From assembly GCA_020633675.1 (NCBI GenBank), contig JACKDE010000002.1, positions 558,001 through 622,000 of the forward strand: a stretch of DNA of 64,000 bases. The letters are read 5' to 3'. This document shows, in pieces, positions 36,425-45,153 of the stretch. Positions within the stretch are counted from its first letter, which is position 1, and each line of letters starts with the position of its first letter. A program made the translations under genes and the position numbers. This stretch comes from Deferribacteres bacterium. GTDB lineage: Bacteria; Zhuqueibacterota; Zhuqueibacteria; Zhuqueibacterales; Geothermadaptataceae. The notes under the pieces were generated by a model, which made no database searches, was not told the origin of the DNA, and was given only the letters and a program-made list of their open reading frames with translations.

Positions 36425-36471
36425 TGTCTAAATATTGAAACAAATATAGTGGTTTGTCTAAAATTTGTCAA
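36425..36471 (-). promoter_or_regulatory. Promoter of the carotenoid operon with CarH-like direct repeats
   Basis: On the minus strand TTGACA (36471-36466) and TATATT (36448-36443) stand 17 bases apart, a near-ideal sigma70 promoter. The sequence T(T/A)GACA occurs at 36471, again at 36460 (exactly 11 bases on) and again at 36430. Repeats spaced by about one helical turn and covering the -35 are how CarH, the B12-dependent light repressor of carotenoid genes, binds in other bacteria. No CarH gene is in the window, so this is an inference from layout only. Confidence 0.6.
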
Positions 36472-36587
36472 CTTTTTATTGTGATTCATGAAGCAAATTT
36501 TTATGTTTCATCTTAGGTTGCAGAAGTTTGCTCAGAAGTTCATGGCTACAATATAAGCTGTACGATTTTTATGTTAAAAGGTGATCA

Positions 36588-37736
36588 ATGGATAAATGGA
36601 AAAAATTTCTCATCCCGGTTGTCATTCTTGCGCTTGGCTTCTTCTCCATGCAAGCGCTGTCCAGATTTGGCGACGAACCGCCCAAAAACACACCGACGGT
36701 TCGCAAAAAAATTGTCGAGGCTGCCGTGGTCACATTACGGGACACACCAGCCAATATCACGGCCTATGGTCGCCTGGCTTCGGCGCAGCCAGTTGTCTTG
36801 TACAGCGAAGTTGAAGGACAATTGCTAACGGGAAGCGTGCCCTTCCAGCCTGCGCAGGCTTTTAAACGCGGCGATCTTTTGCTCGAGATCGATGATCGGC
36901 AAACCCAGCTCGATCTCAACAGCGCAAAGAGTGATTTTCTGAATGCTTTAGCGTTGGTTTTGCCCGAAATCAAAGTCGATTTTCCGGAAAAATTTGCTGT
37001 CTGGGAAAAGTACTTTAATGAGAGCGGTTTCGATCGCGATTTGCAGCCGCTGCCAGAAGTCGAGAATCAGCGCATCAAGCTTTTCCTGTCGCGCTTTAAT
37101 GTCTACAAGCTCTACTTCAACATTCGTGATCTTGAAATTCGATTGGCAAAGCATAAAATCTATGCGCCGTTCGATGGCTCGATTGTCGCTGCAGACTTGC
37201 GGATCGGCTCGACGGCACGCAATGGCACTCGACTTGGCGAAATCATCAACATCGAAAACCTCGAAGTGGAAGTCCCGATTCCTGCGGAAGACGTGCGCTG
37301 GATCGACCGCAGCCAAAAAGTCCGGCTCACTTCCAGCGAATTGCCCGGTCAGTGGCAGGGAGCCATTCGGCGTATCGGACAAAAAATTGATACACGTACG
37401 CAGTCTGTACAGGTTTTTATCGGCATTGACGCGGCGAACAGGCAGGGGCTTTTTAGCGGTGTTTTTATGAAAGCCGTTATTCCCGGAATCCCTGTGCCGG
37501 AAGCGGCGATCGTGCCACAGCGCGCGCTCTACCAGGGTACGCATGTCTACCTGGTGAAAGAAGGCAAACTCGATTATCGTTCTATCGCGATCGCTCGTAG
37601 CGAAACGGATTATGTGATCGTCAGCGATGGCATTGCCGATGGTGACACTTTAGTGACCGAACCGCTTGTGGGCGTGGCGCCCGGCATGCAGGCTACAGCC
37701 ATTGTATCGACCGAATCGGAGGTAGCAAACAAATGA
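36588..37736 (+). CDS. RND efflux periplasmic adaptor (HlyD/MFP family)
   Basis: 382 residues with AAGGTG 9 bases before ATG 36588. One N-terminal helix (FLIPVVILALGFFSMQAL) anchors it in the inner membrane. The lipoyl/barrel-sandwich halves are VVLYSEVEGQL and KIYAPFDGSIVAADLRIGSTA, separated by a helical hairpin of about 90 residues; the beta-barrel and membrane-proximal domains follow. It would join an RND pump to an outer-membrane channel. Its stop overlaps the pump start by 4 bases. It is transcribed divergently from the carotenoid operon. Confidence 0.92.
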   Translation: MDKWKKFLIPVVILALGFFSMQALSRFGDEPPKNTPTVRKKIVEAAVVTLRDTPANITAYGRLASAQPVVLYSEVEGQLLTGSVPFQPAQAFKRGDLLLEIDDRQTQLDLNSAKSDFLNALALVLPEIKVDFPEKFAVWEKYFNESGFDRDLQPLPEVENQRIKLFLSRFNVYKLYFNIRDLEIRLAKHKIYAPFDGSIVAADLRIGSTARNGTRLGEIINIENLEVEVPIPAEDVRWIDRSQKVRLTSSELPGQWQGAIRRIGQKIDTRTQSVQVFIGIDAANRQGLFSGVFMKAVIPGIPVPEAAIVPQRALYQGTHVYLVKEGKLDYRSIAIARSETDYVIVSDGIADGDTLVTEPLVGVAPGMQATAIVSTESEVANK

Positions 37737-40700
37737 AAAAGCTGATCGCCTACTTTATTCGTTACCCGATTTGGACCAATGTATTGATGTTCAGCCTGCT
37801 TTCCTTTGGTGTGATTTCGTTTTTTTCGATGAAATTTTCAGCATTCCCGGAAACTGAACCGAGCCTGCTTTTTGTGCGTGTGCCCTTTATCGGCGCCTCG
37901 CCGGAAGAAGTCGAAGAAGGTGTGATCATCAAAATCGAGGAAGCGCTCGAAGGGCTCGAAGGCATCGAGCGCATCACTTCCGAAGCGCGCGAAAACATCG
38001 GCACCGTCAATGTCGAAATCCTCGATGGCGCGGACATCAATACTGTACTGGCCGATGTGAAAAATGCAGTGGATCGTATCAGCTCTTTTCCGGTTGGTAT
38101 TGAAAAGCCGGTGATCAGTGCACAGCCACGTATCAGTCAAGCTGTTCAGGTGGTGGTATTTGGTGAAACCGACCTTTACAACCTGAAATACATTTCAGAA
38201 AGCATACGCGATGAACTGCTCGCCAGTGATGAAATTTCGCAGGTGACGGTGGTTGGCGTGCCCAGCCTGGAAATTTCGATTGAAGTGGCTGAAGCTGATC
38301 TGCGACGCTATGAACTGACGTTTGATGAAATCGCTGCCAAAGTCCGCTCGGCCAACGTCAATATTTCCGGCGGAAAATTTGACACCAATGATGAAGAGAT
38401 TCTGATTCGTGCCTATGGTCGTGACTACTATGCGAATGAGTTGCGTGACCTTGTGGTACGCGGCAGCGAAGCTGGAACCGTGCTCTATCTGAAAGATGTC
38501 GCGGAAATCGAAGAGCGCTGGCAGGATGTGCCGGATAAATCGTACTATAACGACAAGCCTGCGGTGATTTTGGATGTCGACAAAACGCTGGAAGAGAGTG
38601 TTCTCGACGTAGTCGCGAAAACGCAGGAAATCGTCGACGCCTTCAACGCCCAGCATACACAGGTGCGCGCGGTGCTGATCGACGATCAGTCACAAGGCAT
38701 TGGACAGAGGTTGAATCTGCTGATTACCAATGGCTTGATCGGCACCATGCTGGTGGTGATCACCATCGGTTTTTTTATGAATATCCGGCTGTCTTTCTGG
38801 GTTTCGATCGGCATCCCCATTTCTTTTGCCGGCATGTTTCTGGTAGCCCTGCTCTCCGGGTTGACCATCAACGTCATCTCCACTTTCGGCATGGTCATTG
38901 TGATCGGCATTCTGGTGGATGACGCCATTGTGGTGGGTGAAAATATTTTTGCACACTATGAACGCGGCAAGCCGCCATTGCAGGCGGCTATCGATGGCAC
39001 GATTGAAATGCTGGCGCCGGTGTTCACATCGGTAACCACAACCATTATCGCGTTCACACCGTTCTTTTTTATCGAAGGCTTCCTCGGCAAATTTATCTGG
39101 CAAATGGCGTTGGTGGTCATCGCCTCGCTGTTTTTTTCACTGGTGGAAGCCTTTTTTATTTTGCCGGCGCACCTGGCTCATTCAAAGGGATTGCATCCAC
39201 ATGCCCAGGATCCGCGAATTCGGCGCAAGATTGAGGCTGCCATCCAATTTTTAACGCAAAAATTATATGCACCCACGCTGAGAGCGGCCATGCGCCACAA
39301 ATGGATCACGGTCGTTACGCCAATTGCCCTATTTATGCTGACGATCGGCTTTTTTTCCGGAGGCTTTATCGGCTTTACGTTTTTCCCGTTTATCGACCGG
39401 GATACCCTTTCGATCAACCTGTCGCTGGTTTCCGGGCGTCAGGAAGCGGATACCGAGGCCGTGTTGTCGAAGATTGAAAAGGCGGCATGGGAGTTGAACG
39501 AACAACTGCGTGATGAGCGCGCAGATGGCAAAAATGTTATTCTCGGTATCAATAAAGATTTGGGAAGCAACGATTTTGGGGAGGCCGGCAGCCATACCGG
39601 GAAGCTGGTGCTGCAACTGCTGGAGGGCGAAATCCGCCAAATGGACACCTATATCATCGGCAACAGGCTGCGCGATATGGTCGGGCCGATTCCGCAGGCG
39701 CAGAGCATCACCTACGCCAACGCCACATTCTTTGGCAAGCCGATTTCGCTGAGCTTGCTTGGCAATGATCTCGATGAACTCAATAAAGCCAGCGAGTTGC
39801 TGTTGGAAGAGCTGGAGGCATTTGAGAGCCTTAAAGATGTGACGGTCTCGAATGCCGCGGGCCGACGCGAGATCGACATCAAGCTCAAGCCGCGTGCTGA
39901 GTCGCTCGGGCTGTCGCTGCGGGAAGTGGCGGGCCAAGTCCGGCAGGGCTTCTTCGGCGAAGAAATCCAGCGCATCCAACGTGGCCGGGATGAGATCCGT
40001 GTGTGGGTGCGCTATCGTCCGGAAGATCGCGCAGCAATCGGCAATCTCGAGCAGATGCGCATTCGCACACCGGATGGTGCCGAATACCCGTTTTCAGAAC
40101 TAGCGAGCTATGAAATCGAGCGCGGCGTGACTAAAATCAACCGGCTTGAACGCAAGCGTGAAGTCAAAATTGAAGCCAATCAGTCCGATGTGACGGATGA
40201 CCTGCCGCCCATTTTAGCAGAAATCGAGCAGGTTTTGCAAACGAAGGTGCTGCCGCAGGTGCAAGGAGTGGAGGTGTCATTTGAGGGGCAGTCGAGGGGG
40301 CAGGAGAAGTCGAATCGCTCGCTCGGGCGTGGCTTCGGCATCGCTATGATTTTGATGTTTATTTTGGTGGTGCTGGTGTTTCGATCCTATCTGCAGGCTG
40401 TGTTGGTATTCTCACTCATTCCACTGGCGGTACTGGGCGCACTCTGGGGGCATGGCATCCAGGGGGTGGCAGTGAACACGCTGTCGATGTACGGCATCAT
40501 TGCGCTGAGCGGCATCATCATTAACGACAGCATAGTGCTGATCGATCAGATCAATCGAAATTTGCGCTCTGGATTAAAAGTTTTTGAAGCTGTTTTCGAT
40601 GCGGCTTTAGCTCGCTTGCGCCCTATTTTGCTGACCTCGCTCACGACCTCTTTTGGCCTGGCTCCACTGATTCTGGAAAACAGCCGGCAAGCACAGTTCT

Positions 40701-40912
40701 TGATACCAATGGCCATTTCAGTTGCCTATGGCTTGCTGTTCGGCACGCTGATTTTGCTCTATTTGCTGCCTGCTGCGTACCTGGCGCTCAACCGGCTACG
40801 CGTGTTGACAATTGAACTCGTCAGCAGCAAAACCTCGCCGGAACTGGTGGAACCGGCGGTGAAAGAATTGCAAGCCGGCAAAATCGGCGGCTATTTGAGT
40901 GGCGCACAATAA
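37733..40912 (+). CDS. RND efflux pump inner-membrane transporter (AcrB/HAE-like)
   Basis: 1059 residues with 12 membrane helices and two large periplasmic loops, as in AcrB and MexB. Helix 1 is YPIWTNVLMFSLLSFGVISFF, and proton-relay aspartates sit in GMVIVIGILVDDAIVVGENIF (helix 4). The second half repeats the fold (SRGQEKSNRSLGRGFGIAMILMFILVVLVF). It exports drugs, lipids or metals by proton exchange; the substrate is unknown. No TolC-like outer-membrane factor is encoded nearby. The gene ends 2 bases before the convergent VCBS gene. Confidence 0.95.
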   Translation: MKKLIAYFIRYPIWTNVLMFSLLSFGVISFFSMKFSAFPETEPSLLFVRVPFIGASPEEVEEGVIIKIEEALEGLEGIERITSEARENIGTVNVEILDGADINTVLADVKNAVDRISSFPVGIEKPVISAQPRISQAVQVVVFGETDLYNLKYISESIRDELLASDEISQVTVVGVPSLEISIEVAEADLRRYELTFDEIAAKVRSANVNISGGKFDTNDEEILIRAYGRDYYANELRDLVVRGSEAGTVLYLKDVAEIEERWQDVPDKSYYNDKPAVILDVDKTLEESVLDVVAKTQEIVDAFNAQHTQVRAVLIDDQSQGIGQRLNLLITNGLIGTMLVVITIGFFMNIRLSFWVSIGIPISFAGMFLVALLSGLTINVISTFGMVIVIGILVDDAIVVGENIFAHYERGKPPLQAAIDGTIEMLAPVFTSVTTTIIAFTPFFFIEGFLGKFIWQMALVVIASLFFSLVEAFFILPAHLAHSKGLHPHAQDPRIRRKIEAAIQFLTQKLYAPTLRAAMRHKWITVVTPIALFMLTIGFFSGGFIGFTFFPFIDRDTLSINLSLVSGRQEADTEAVLSKIEKAAWELNEQLRDERADGKNVILGINKDLGSNDFGEAGSHTGKLVLQLLEGEIRQMDTYIIGNRLRDMVGPIPQAQSITYANATFFGKPISLSLLGNDLDELNKASELLLEELEAFESLKDVTVSNAAGRREIDIKLKPRAESLGLSLREVAGQVRQGFFGEEIQRIQRGRDEIRVWVRYRPEDRAAIGNLEQMRIRTPDGAEYPFSELASYEIERGVTKINRLERKREVKIEANQSDVTDDLPPILAEIEQVLQTKVLPQVQGVEVSFEGQSRGQEKSNRSLGRGFGIAMILMFILVVLVFRSYLQAVLVFSLIPLAVLGALWGHGIQGVAVNTLSMYGIIALSGIIINDSIVLIDQINRNLRSGLKVFEAVFDAALARLRPILLTSLTTSFGLAPLILENSRQAQFLIPMAISVAYGLLFGTLILLYLLPAAYLALNRLRVLTIELVSSKTSPELVEPAVKELQAGKIGGYLSGAQ

Positions 40913-40914
40913 GG

Positions 40915-42495
40915 TCACTCCGGTTTCGCCATCAGTATTCGCAGCATTCTGGGCAGCCTCTTCCGTTCACGATCATCGTCGTCATAACCGATAATAACAT
41001 CGGCGCGATGATCGCCATTCAGGTCGGCGGCGCGCACAAGGGTGCCGTCCTGCGGCAGTTGCACGCTGAATTTTTCGCCAGCACCGGCCTGGATGAATTT
41101 GCCTTGTTCGCCCCAATAGATCAGCAGGCGTTCCTCATCCGAACTGCTGAGCACATCAAACAATCCGTCATTGTTAAAATCATCGATTTCATACACCGGT
41201 GAAGCGGCACCGCCCTTGAACGCAAATTTCACAGTCAGGGTATTGCTGCCGTCCGGCTTTTCTGGATAGCGGCCGTCCTCACGCATAAGGTAATAGGATG
41301 CCTCAATCGAGACTGAGCGCGTCACCAGCATTTTAATGATTTGCGCGACGCCGATTTTGATCGATGGAATGACCAGGTCGTCGCGTTGGTCACTATTAAG
41401 ATCGATTATATCCAGCACCATCATCGAGCCATCTGGCTGAATGACTTGGTCCGGCTGCTGTGGAAAAAAAACGCCTGGATTGGCAGCAGCTTCATTTTTT
41501 CGGCCCAAATGAATGCGGACTTCGGTTTCTGGATTGATCAGACTCTCTTTGGTCGATAAGCGCGTGTTGATGATGTCTAAAAGGCCGTCATGATTCACGT
41601 CTTTAATACGCATCAAATAGCGTTTCTCACTTTTATCGTCGAGATGAGTACGCTGAATTTTAGCACCATTCCAGACCTCGCCGAAATCCAGCGCGATTTT
41701 CGTGCGATGTTCCGCATCAAAACTGCCATCGGGCTGCAAATTGAATACGAGCAGACTGTCTTTGTAAACGCTCATCAAATCGGCCCGGCCGTCGAGATTG
41801 AAATCATCCAGTAGTATGTACGGCGTCGAGTAGAGCGCATCGGATTTGTGCCCGACAGAAAAACGGTTGTCATAGTAACTGTACACGCGTGATTCCGTGC
41901 TGATCGACAACGGATTCTCGCGCCAGTCACCCCTCGGTTGCCGCAAAAAGAGCCTGGCTTGCAAAAAATCCTGCACGAACAGATCGTCATGGCCATCGCC
42001 GTTAAAATCGCGCACAAAATCCCAGCGCCGCACCTTGTTGTGATCCGGCAGTATGAAAATCGATTCGGTTTGCCAGAGCGAAATTGGCTTTTGATCGAAT
42101 GCGTTTCCCTGCATGCGCAGATAGCGCAATTCGCCAGCCCCGAAATAGACCAGCTCCTTTCGGCCGTCGCCCGCTATATCCCCTGTATCGCAGATTACCA
42201 GATCCTGCGGCAGTTGAAAAGATTGATCCGGTTCTGCGTCAAAGCCGGTTGTCTTTTGCAGAAAAATCGACAGCCAACGTTCCTTGCCACTGGAGTTGCC
42301 ATAGTGGAGTGAGAAAATGAGAATATCCTGCAACTGGTCGTTGTTTAAATCTTCGACTGCATAGCTAAGCAGGTCGCCGGAGTATTGCAGATCGACAATA
42401 TGAAAAAAGCCGGGATTGGCTGGCGGAGCAGAAGCAGGAGGCGTAAATGCAGCGGCGAAAAAAAGGACAAATATGAGGGAAGTAGTTGGATACAT
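40915..42495 (-). CDS. Secreted VCBS/FG-GAP repeat protein
   Basis: 526 residues. N-terminal signal peptide (TTSLIFVLFFAAAFTPPASA). Calcium-binding D-x-(N/D)-x-D-G-x-x-D loops recur through the chain: DLNNDQLQDIL, DFNGDGHDDLFV, DFNLDGRADLMS, DVNHDGLLDIIN, DLNSDQRDDLVI, DFNNDGLFDVLS and DLNGDHRADVII. Such chains fold into beta-propellers on the cell surface or in the periplasm. No enzyme domain is seen. It is convergent with the RND pump, with only 2 bases between the stops. Confidence 0.88.
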   Translation of the reverse strand: MYPTTSLIFVLFFAAAFTPPASAPPANPGFFHIVDLQYSGDLLSYAVEDLNNDQLQDILIFSLHYGNSSGKERWLSIFLQKTTGFDAEPDQSFQLPQDLVICDTGDIAGDGRKELVYFGAGELRYLRMQGNAFDQKPISLWQTESIFILPDHNKVRRWDFVRDFNGDGHDDLFVQDFLQARLFLRQPRGDWRENPLSISTESRVYSYYDNRFSVGHKSDALYSTPYILLDDFNLDGRADLMSVYKDSLLVFNLQPDGSFDAEHRTKIALDFGEVWNGAKIQRTHLDDKSEKRYLMRIKDVNHDGLLDIINTRLSTKESLINPETEVRIHLGRKNEAAANPGVFFPQQPDQVIQPDGSMMVLDIIDLNSDQRDDLVIPSIKIGVAQIIKMLVTRSVSIEASYYLMREDGRYPEKPDGSNTLTVKFAFKGGAASPVYEIDDFNNDGLFDVLSSSDEERLLIYWGEQGKFIQAGAGEKFSVQLPQDGTLVRAADLNGDHRADVIIGYDDDDRERKRLPRMLRILMAKPE

Positions 42496-43007
42496 ACTTT
42501 TCCTGATTTAGGAATTGCAGGCTTTTTGAGCTGAGCTTGTGTGTCTTAAATCCATTTGCGTCAAATGTCGCATTTGCCCCGGATTTCTGCAAGATAAAAT
42601 GGACATTTTTGCTAAAAAGGAATTCGCTTGCCAAAAACTGCGAAATCCTTTATTTTGATACGAGTTTGCTCCAGGCGATTTCAAGCTGGCGTGAACCATC
42701 GTTCCGTATGAACCGATGCAAATCAGAAAAATTTGAATTTGGATAACTGCGATTCTTGAAAGGTCTCAATGTTTTTTCGCACGAATGCTCACCCTGAAGG
42801 ATGCGATTTCTACCGGAAGGTAAACGCATAAAAATCTTAAACATTTATTCAAATTCTGCGTATCTTCCCAGATTTTCGAATTCCCCACATTTTGCCCGAT
42901 CTTCCCGCGCCTGGCCGTGCGAGCACTGTTGCCAATCCAATCCAAACGGGCTAAAATGAGCAAATAGAGCAAGAATCATTTTTACCAATTGGAGGCAATA
43001 CAGGGTT
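42496..43007. other. Intergenic region, no gene recognised
   Basis: 512 bases between the divergent VCBS gene and fabF. No frame with a ribosome site and plausible codon use was found. GGAGG at 42991 is the likely ribosome site of fabF, 12 bases from the ATG, which is long. Confidence 0.5.
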
Positions 43008-44255
43008 ATGTTAACGAAAAAGAGCAAGCGGGTGGCAGTGACAGGTATCGGTTTAATCACGCCCCTCGGCACTGGCATCGAAGCCAATTGGCGTGCTTTG
43101 ATGGAGGGAAAGTCCGGCGTTTCGCATTTGGAACGGGACGATTTGGGAGACCTGCCGGTCCAATTCGCGGGCAATGTAAGCGACTTTGAAGCGACTGACT
43201 ATCTCGATCGCAAAATGGCGCGCCAATACGACCGCTATATCCATTTCTCCATCGCTGCCGGCGATTTGGCGCTGGCCGATGCGGGGCTGCAAAGCGAGGA
43301 CCTGCCGAAAGACCGGACAGCCGTGCTCGTCGGCTCAGGCATGGGCGGCGTGACGACCTTTTACGACAATGCGGTTTTGATGCATACACGCGGTCATCGC
43401 CGGATCTCGCCGTTCTTCGTGCCTGCAACCATTTCCAATATGGCCTCCGGCTTGATGACGATTCGCTACGGCACGCGTGCCGCCAATTTTGCCATTGTTT
43501 CGGCCTGCGCAACCGGCGCGCACAGTGTCGGTGAAGGCTTTCGCATGATTCAAAACGGCGAAGCGGATGTGGCGATTGCGGGGGGAGCTGAAGCAGCCAA
43601 TATACCGGTTTGTATCGCAGGATTCGCCGCCGCTAAGGCACTTTCGCTCCGCAACGATGATCCGGCGGCAGCCAGCCGCCCTTTTGATGCTGACCGTGAT
43701 GGCTTCGTGATGGCCGAAGGCGCTGGCGTGCTGATTTTGGAGCGAGAAGAAGCGGCAATTGCCCGCAAGGCTAAAATCTATGGCTACCTGTGCGGTATCG
43801 GCTACTCGTCAGACGCCTACCACCCGACTGCACCCTCAGCCGATGGCGCTGGCGCAGCGTTGGCCATGCAGCACGCGATCGACGATGCCGGCATTAGCGC
43901 GCGCGATATCGGCTATATCAACGCGCACTCTACTTCGACTCAAGTCGGCGACAAAGCAGAAGTGGCGGCCATTCGAACAGTGCTTGGCAGCGCAGTAAAC
44001 GACGTAGCGGTCAGCTCAACGAAGTCGATGACCGGCCATTTGCTCGGCGCTGCCGGTTCAGTTGAAGCGGCTTATGCTTTGCTCGCGTTGCAAAATGGAC
44101 AGTTGCCACCGACGATCAACTTGCAGAATGTCGACCCGGAGTGTGAACTCAATCACATCGCCAACCGCCCGCGCGAAGCGAAGATTGAATATGCGTTGTC
44201 CAACGCATTTGGATTCGGCGGCACCAACTCTGCGCTGGTTTTCTGCAAGGCGTAG
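43008..44255 (+). CDS. fabF: Beta-ketoacyl-ACP synthase II
   Basis: 415 residues, standard length. Catalytic triad of KASII: Cys167 in VSACATGAHS, His in NAHSTSTQVGD (about 308) and His in KSMTGHLLGAAGS (about 344). The GFGGTNSALVF C terminus is typical. It condenses malonyl-ACP with acyl-ACP for chain elongation in fatty-acid synthesis. It stands alone here, without acpP or fabG next to it, so it may be a second copy or have a separate role, for example in unusual fatty acid or polyketide elongation. Confidence 0.95.
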   Translation: MLTKKSKRVAVTGIGLITPLGTGIEANWRALMEGKSGVSHLERDDLGDLPVQFAGNVSDFEATDYLDRKMARQYDRYIHFSIAAGDLALADAGLQSEDLPKDRTAVLVGSGMGGVTTFYDNAVLMHTRGHRRISPFFVPATISNMASGLMTIRYGTRAANFAIVSACATGAHSVGEGFRMIQNGEADVAIAGGAEAANIPVCIAGFAAAKALSLRNDDPAAASRPFDADRDGFVMAEGAGVLILEREEAAIARKAKIYGYLCGIGYSSDAYHPTAPSADGAGAALAMQHAIDDAGISARDIGYINAHSTSTQVGDKAEVAAIRTVLGSAVNDVAVSSTKSMTGHLLGAAGSVEAAYALLALQNGQLPPTINLQNVDPECELNHIANRPREAKIEYALSNAFGFGGTNSALVFCKA

Positions 44256-44416
44256 TAGGTGTCCAATTGGTCCTTTTTCCAGCATACGCTGCAGAAAGTG
44301 CAGGAAGAGTGGAAGAAATTGTCGCGCCAAGCTTTGGTTTGGCCAGGTTAAAATGAGTTTTGATACTCTACCTATCAATTTTCATCGTGAGTTGAACTAC
44401 ATTCCTTATAAAAATG

Positions 44417-44439
44417 GCCGGAGCGATCCGGCTTTTTTT
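44417..44439 (+). terminator. Rho-independent terminator downstream of fabF
   Basis: Six-pair stem GCCGGA (44417-44422) and TCCGGC (44427-44432), loop GCGA, followed by seven T. It lies about 160 bases beyond the fabF stop. Confidence 0.85.
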
Positions 44440-44580
44440 ATGCCCGTTTTATGAGATTTGGCTGGATAGTTTTGGGCTAAGAGTCTGTCCTGTTTGAAGT
44501 TGAAGGAAACATAAAAACAGCCTGCCCGCTTAATTAAATTAAGTTTAGTGCTGTTTTTGTTTAAAAAAATAAAATAAATA

Positions 44581-44609
44581 TTGCGATCTGCGTTTTTTTT
44601 GCTTATTGT
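44581..44609 (+). promoter_or_regulatory. Candidate promoter of the Lrp/AsnC gene
   Basis: TTGCGA (44581-44586) and TATTGT (44604-44609) are 17 bases apart; transcription would start near 44616, about 38 bases before the ATG. The -10 is imperfect. Confidence 0.35.
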
Positions 44610-44653
44610 AGCCGCTAATTCATTTACGTCCAAAATGATGACAGGACTGTGCG

Positions 44654-45136
44654 ATGCATGCTGACAAATTGGATCAAATCGATCTTGAAATTCTAAAGAT
44701 TCTGCAGCTAAATGGCCGGACCAAGCGCAACGAGCTCGCCGAACGCGTTGGGCTGACCAATCCTGCAATCAGCGATCGGCTCCGCAAGCTGGAGCAGCAT
44801 GGTGTCATCCAGAAGTACACCACTATCGTTGATGCTGAAAAAGTTCAACTCGGCGTCATGGCTTTCATCTTTGTAATGGTGGAATCGTCCACCTATTTTC
44901 AACAGGTGATCGTCAATGCCGAGAAGCATGACGAAATTTTGGAATGCCACGCTGTCACCGGCGGAGGTTCACATTTGCTCAAGGTTCGCACGCAAAGCAC
45001 AATCACCCTGGAAAAATTGCTCTCTCAAATTCAAGCCTGGGAGGGTGTGAAAAATACCATAACCAATGTCGTTCTATCCAGCCCGAAAGAAACAACGGCA
45101 TTGCCGCTGGATCATCTTTTGGCCAATCCAAATTAA
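44654..45136 (+). CDS. Lrp/AsnC-family transcriptional regulator
   Basis: 160 residues. N-terminal winged helix-turn-helix: LDQIDLEILKILQLNGRTKRNELAERVGLTNPAISDRLRKLEQHGVIQKY (about 5-57; given here as the domain position with key LTNPAISDRL). The C-terminal RAM domain (about 70-150) binds amino acids, with ILECHAVTGGGSHLLKV. It is separated from glutamine synthetase by only 17 bases, so it is probably co-transcribed and may control that gene in response to glutamine or another amino acid. This link is inferred from the neighbourhood. Confidence 0.94.
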   Translation: MHADKLDQIDLEILKILQLNGRTKRNELAERVGLTNPAISDRLRKLEQHGVIQKYTTIVDAEKVQLGVMAFIFVMVESSTYFQQVIVNAEKHDEILECHAVTGGGSHLLKVRTQSTITLEKLLSQIQAWEGVKNTITNVVLSSPKETTALPLDHLLANPN

Positions 45137-45153
45137 TCGAAAGGAGCAGAGGA

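Larger units (their letters stand above)
44256..44653 (+). other. Intergenic region with terminator and promoter
   Basis: 398 bases. It carries a hairpin terminator (44417-44439) about 160 bases past fabF and a candidate promoter (44581-44609) for the regulator. No gene was recognised between. Confidence 0.5.

Noticed and set aside
44944..45153. Upstream extension of glutamine synthetase III into the regulator gene
   Set aside because: The region lies inside the Lrp/AsnC gene in another frame; ATG 45154 has a strong ribosome site and gives the usual length.
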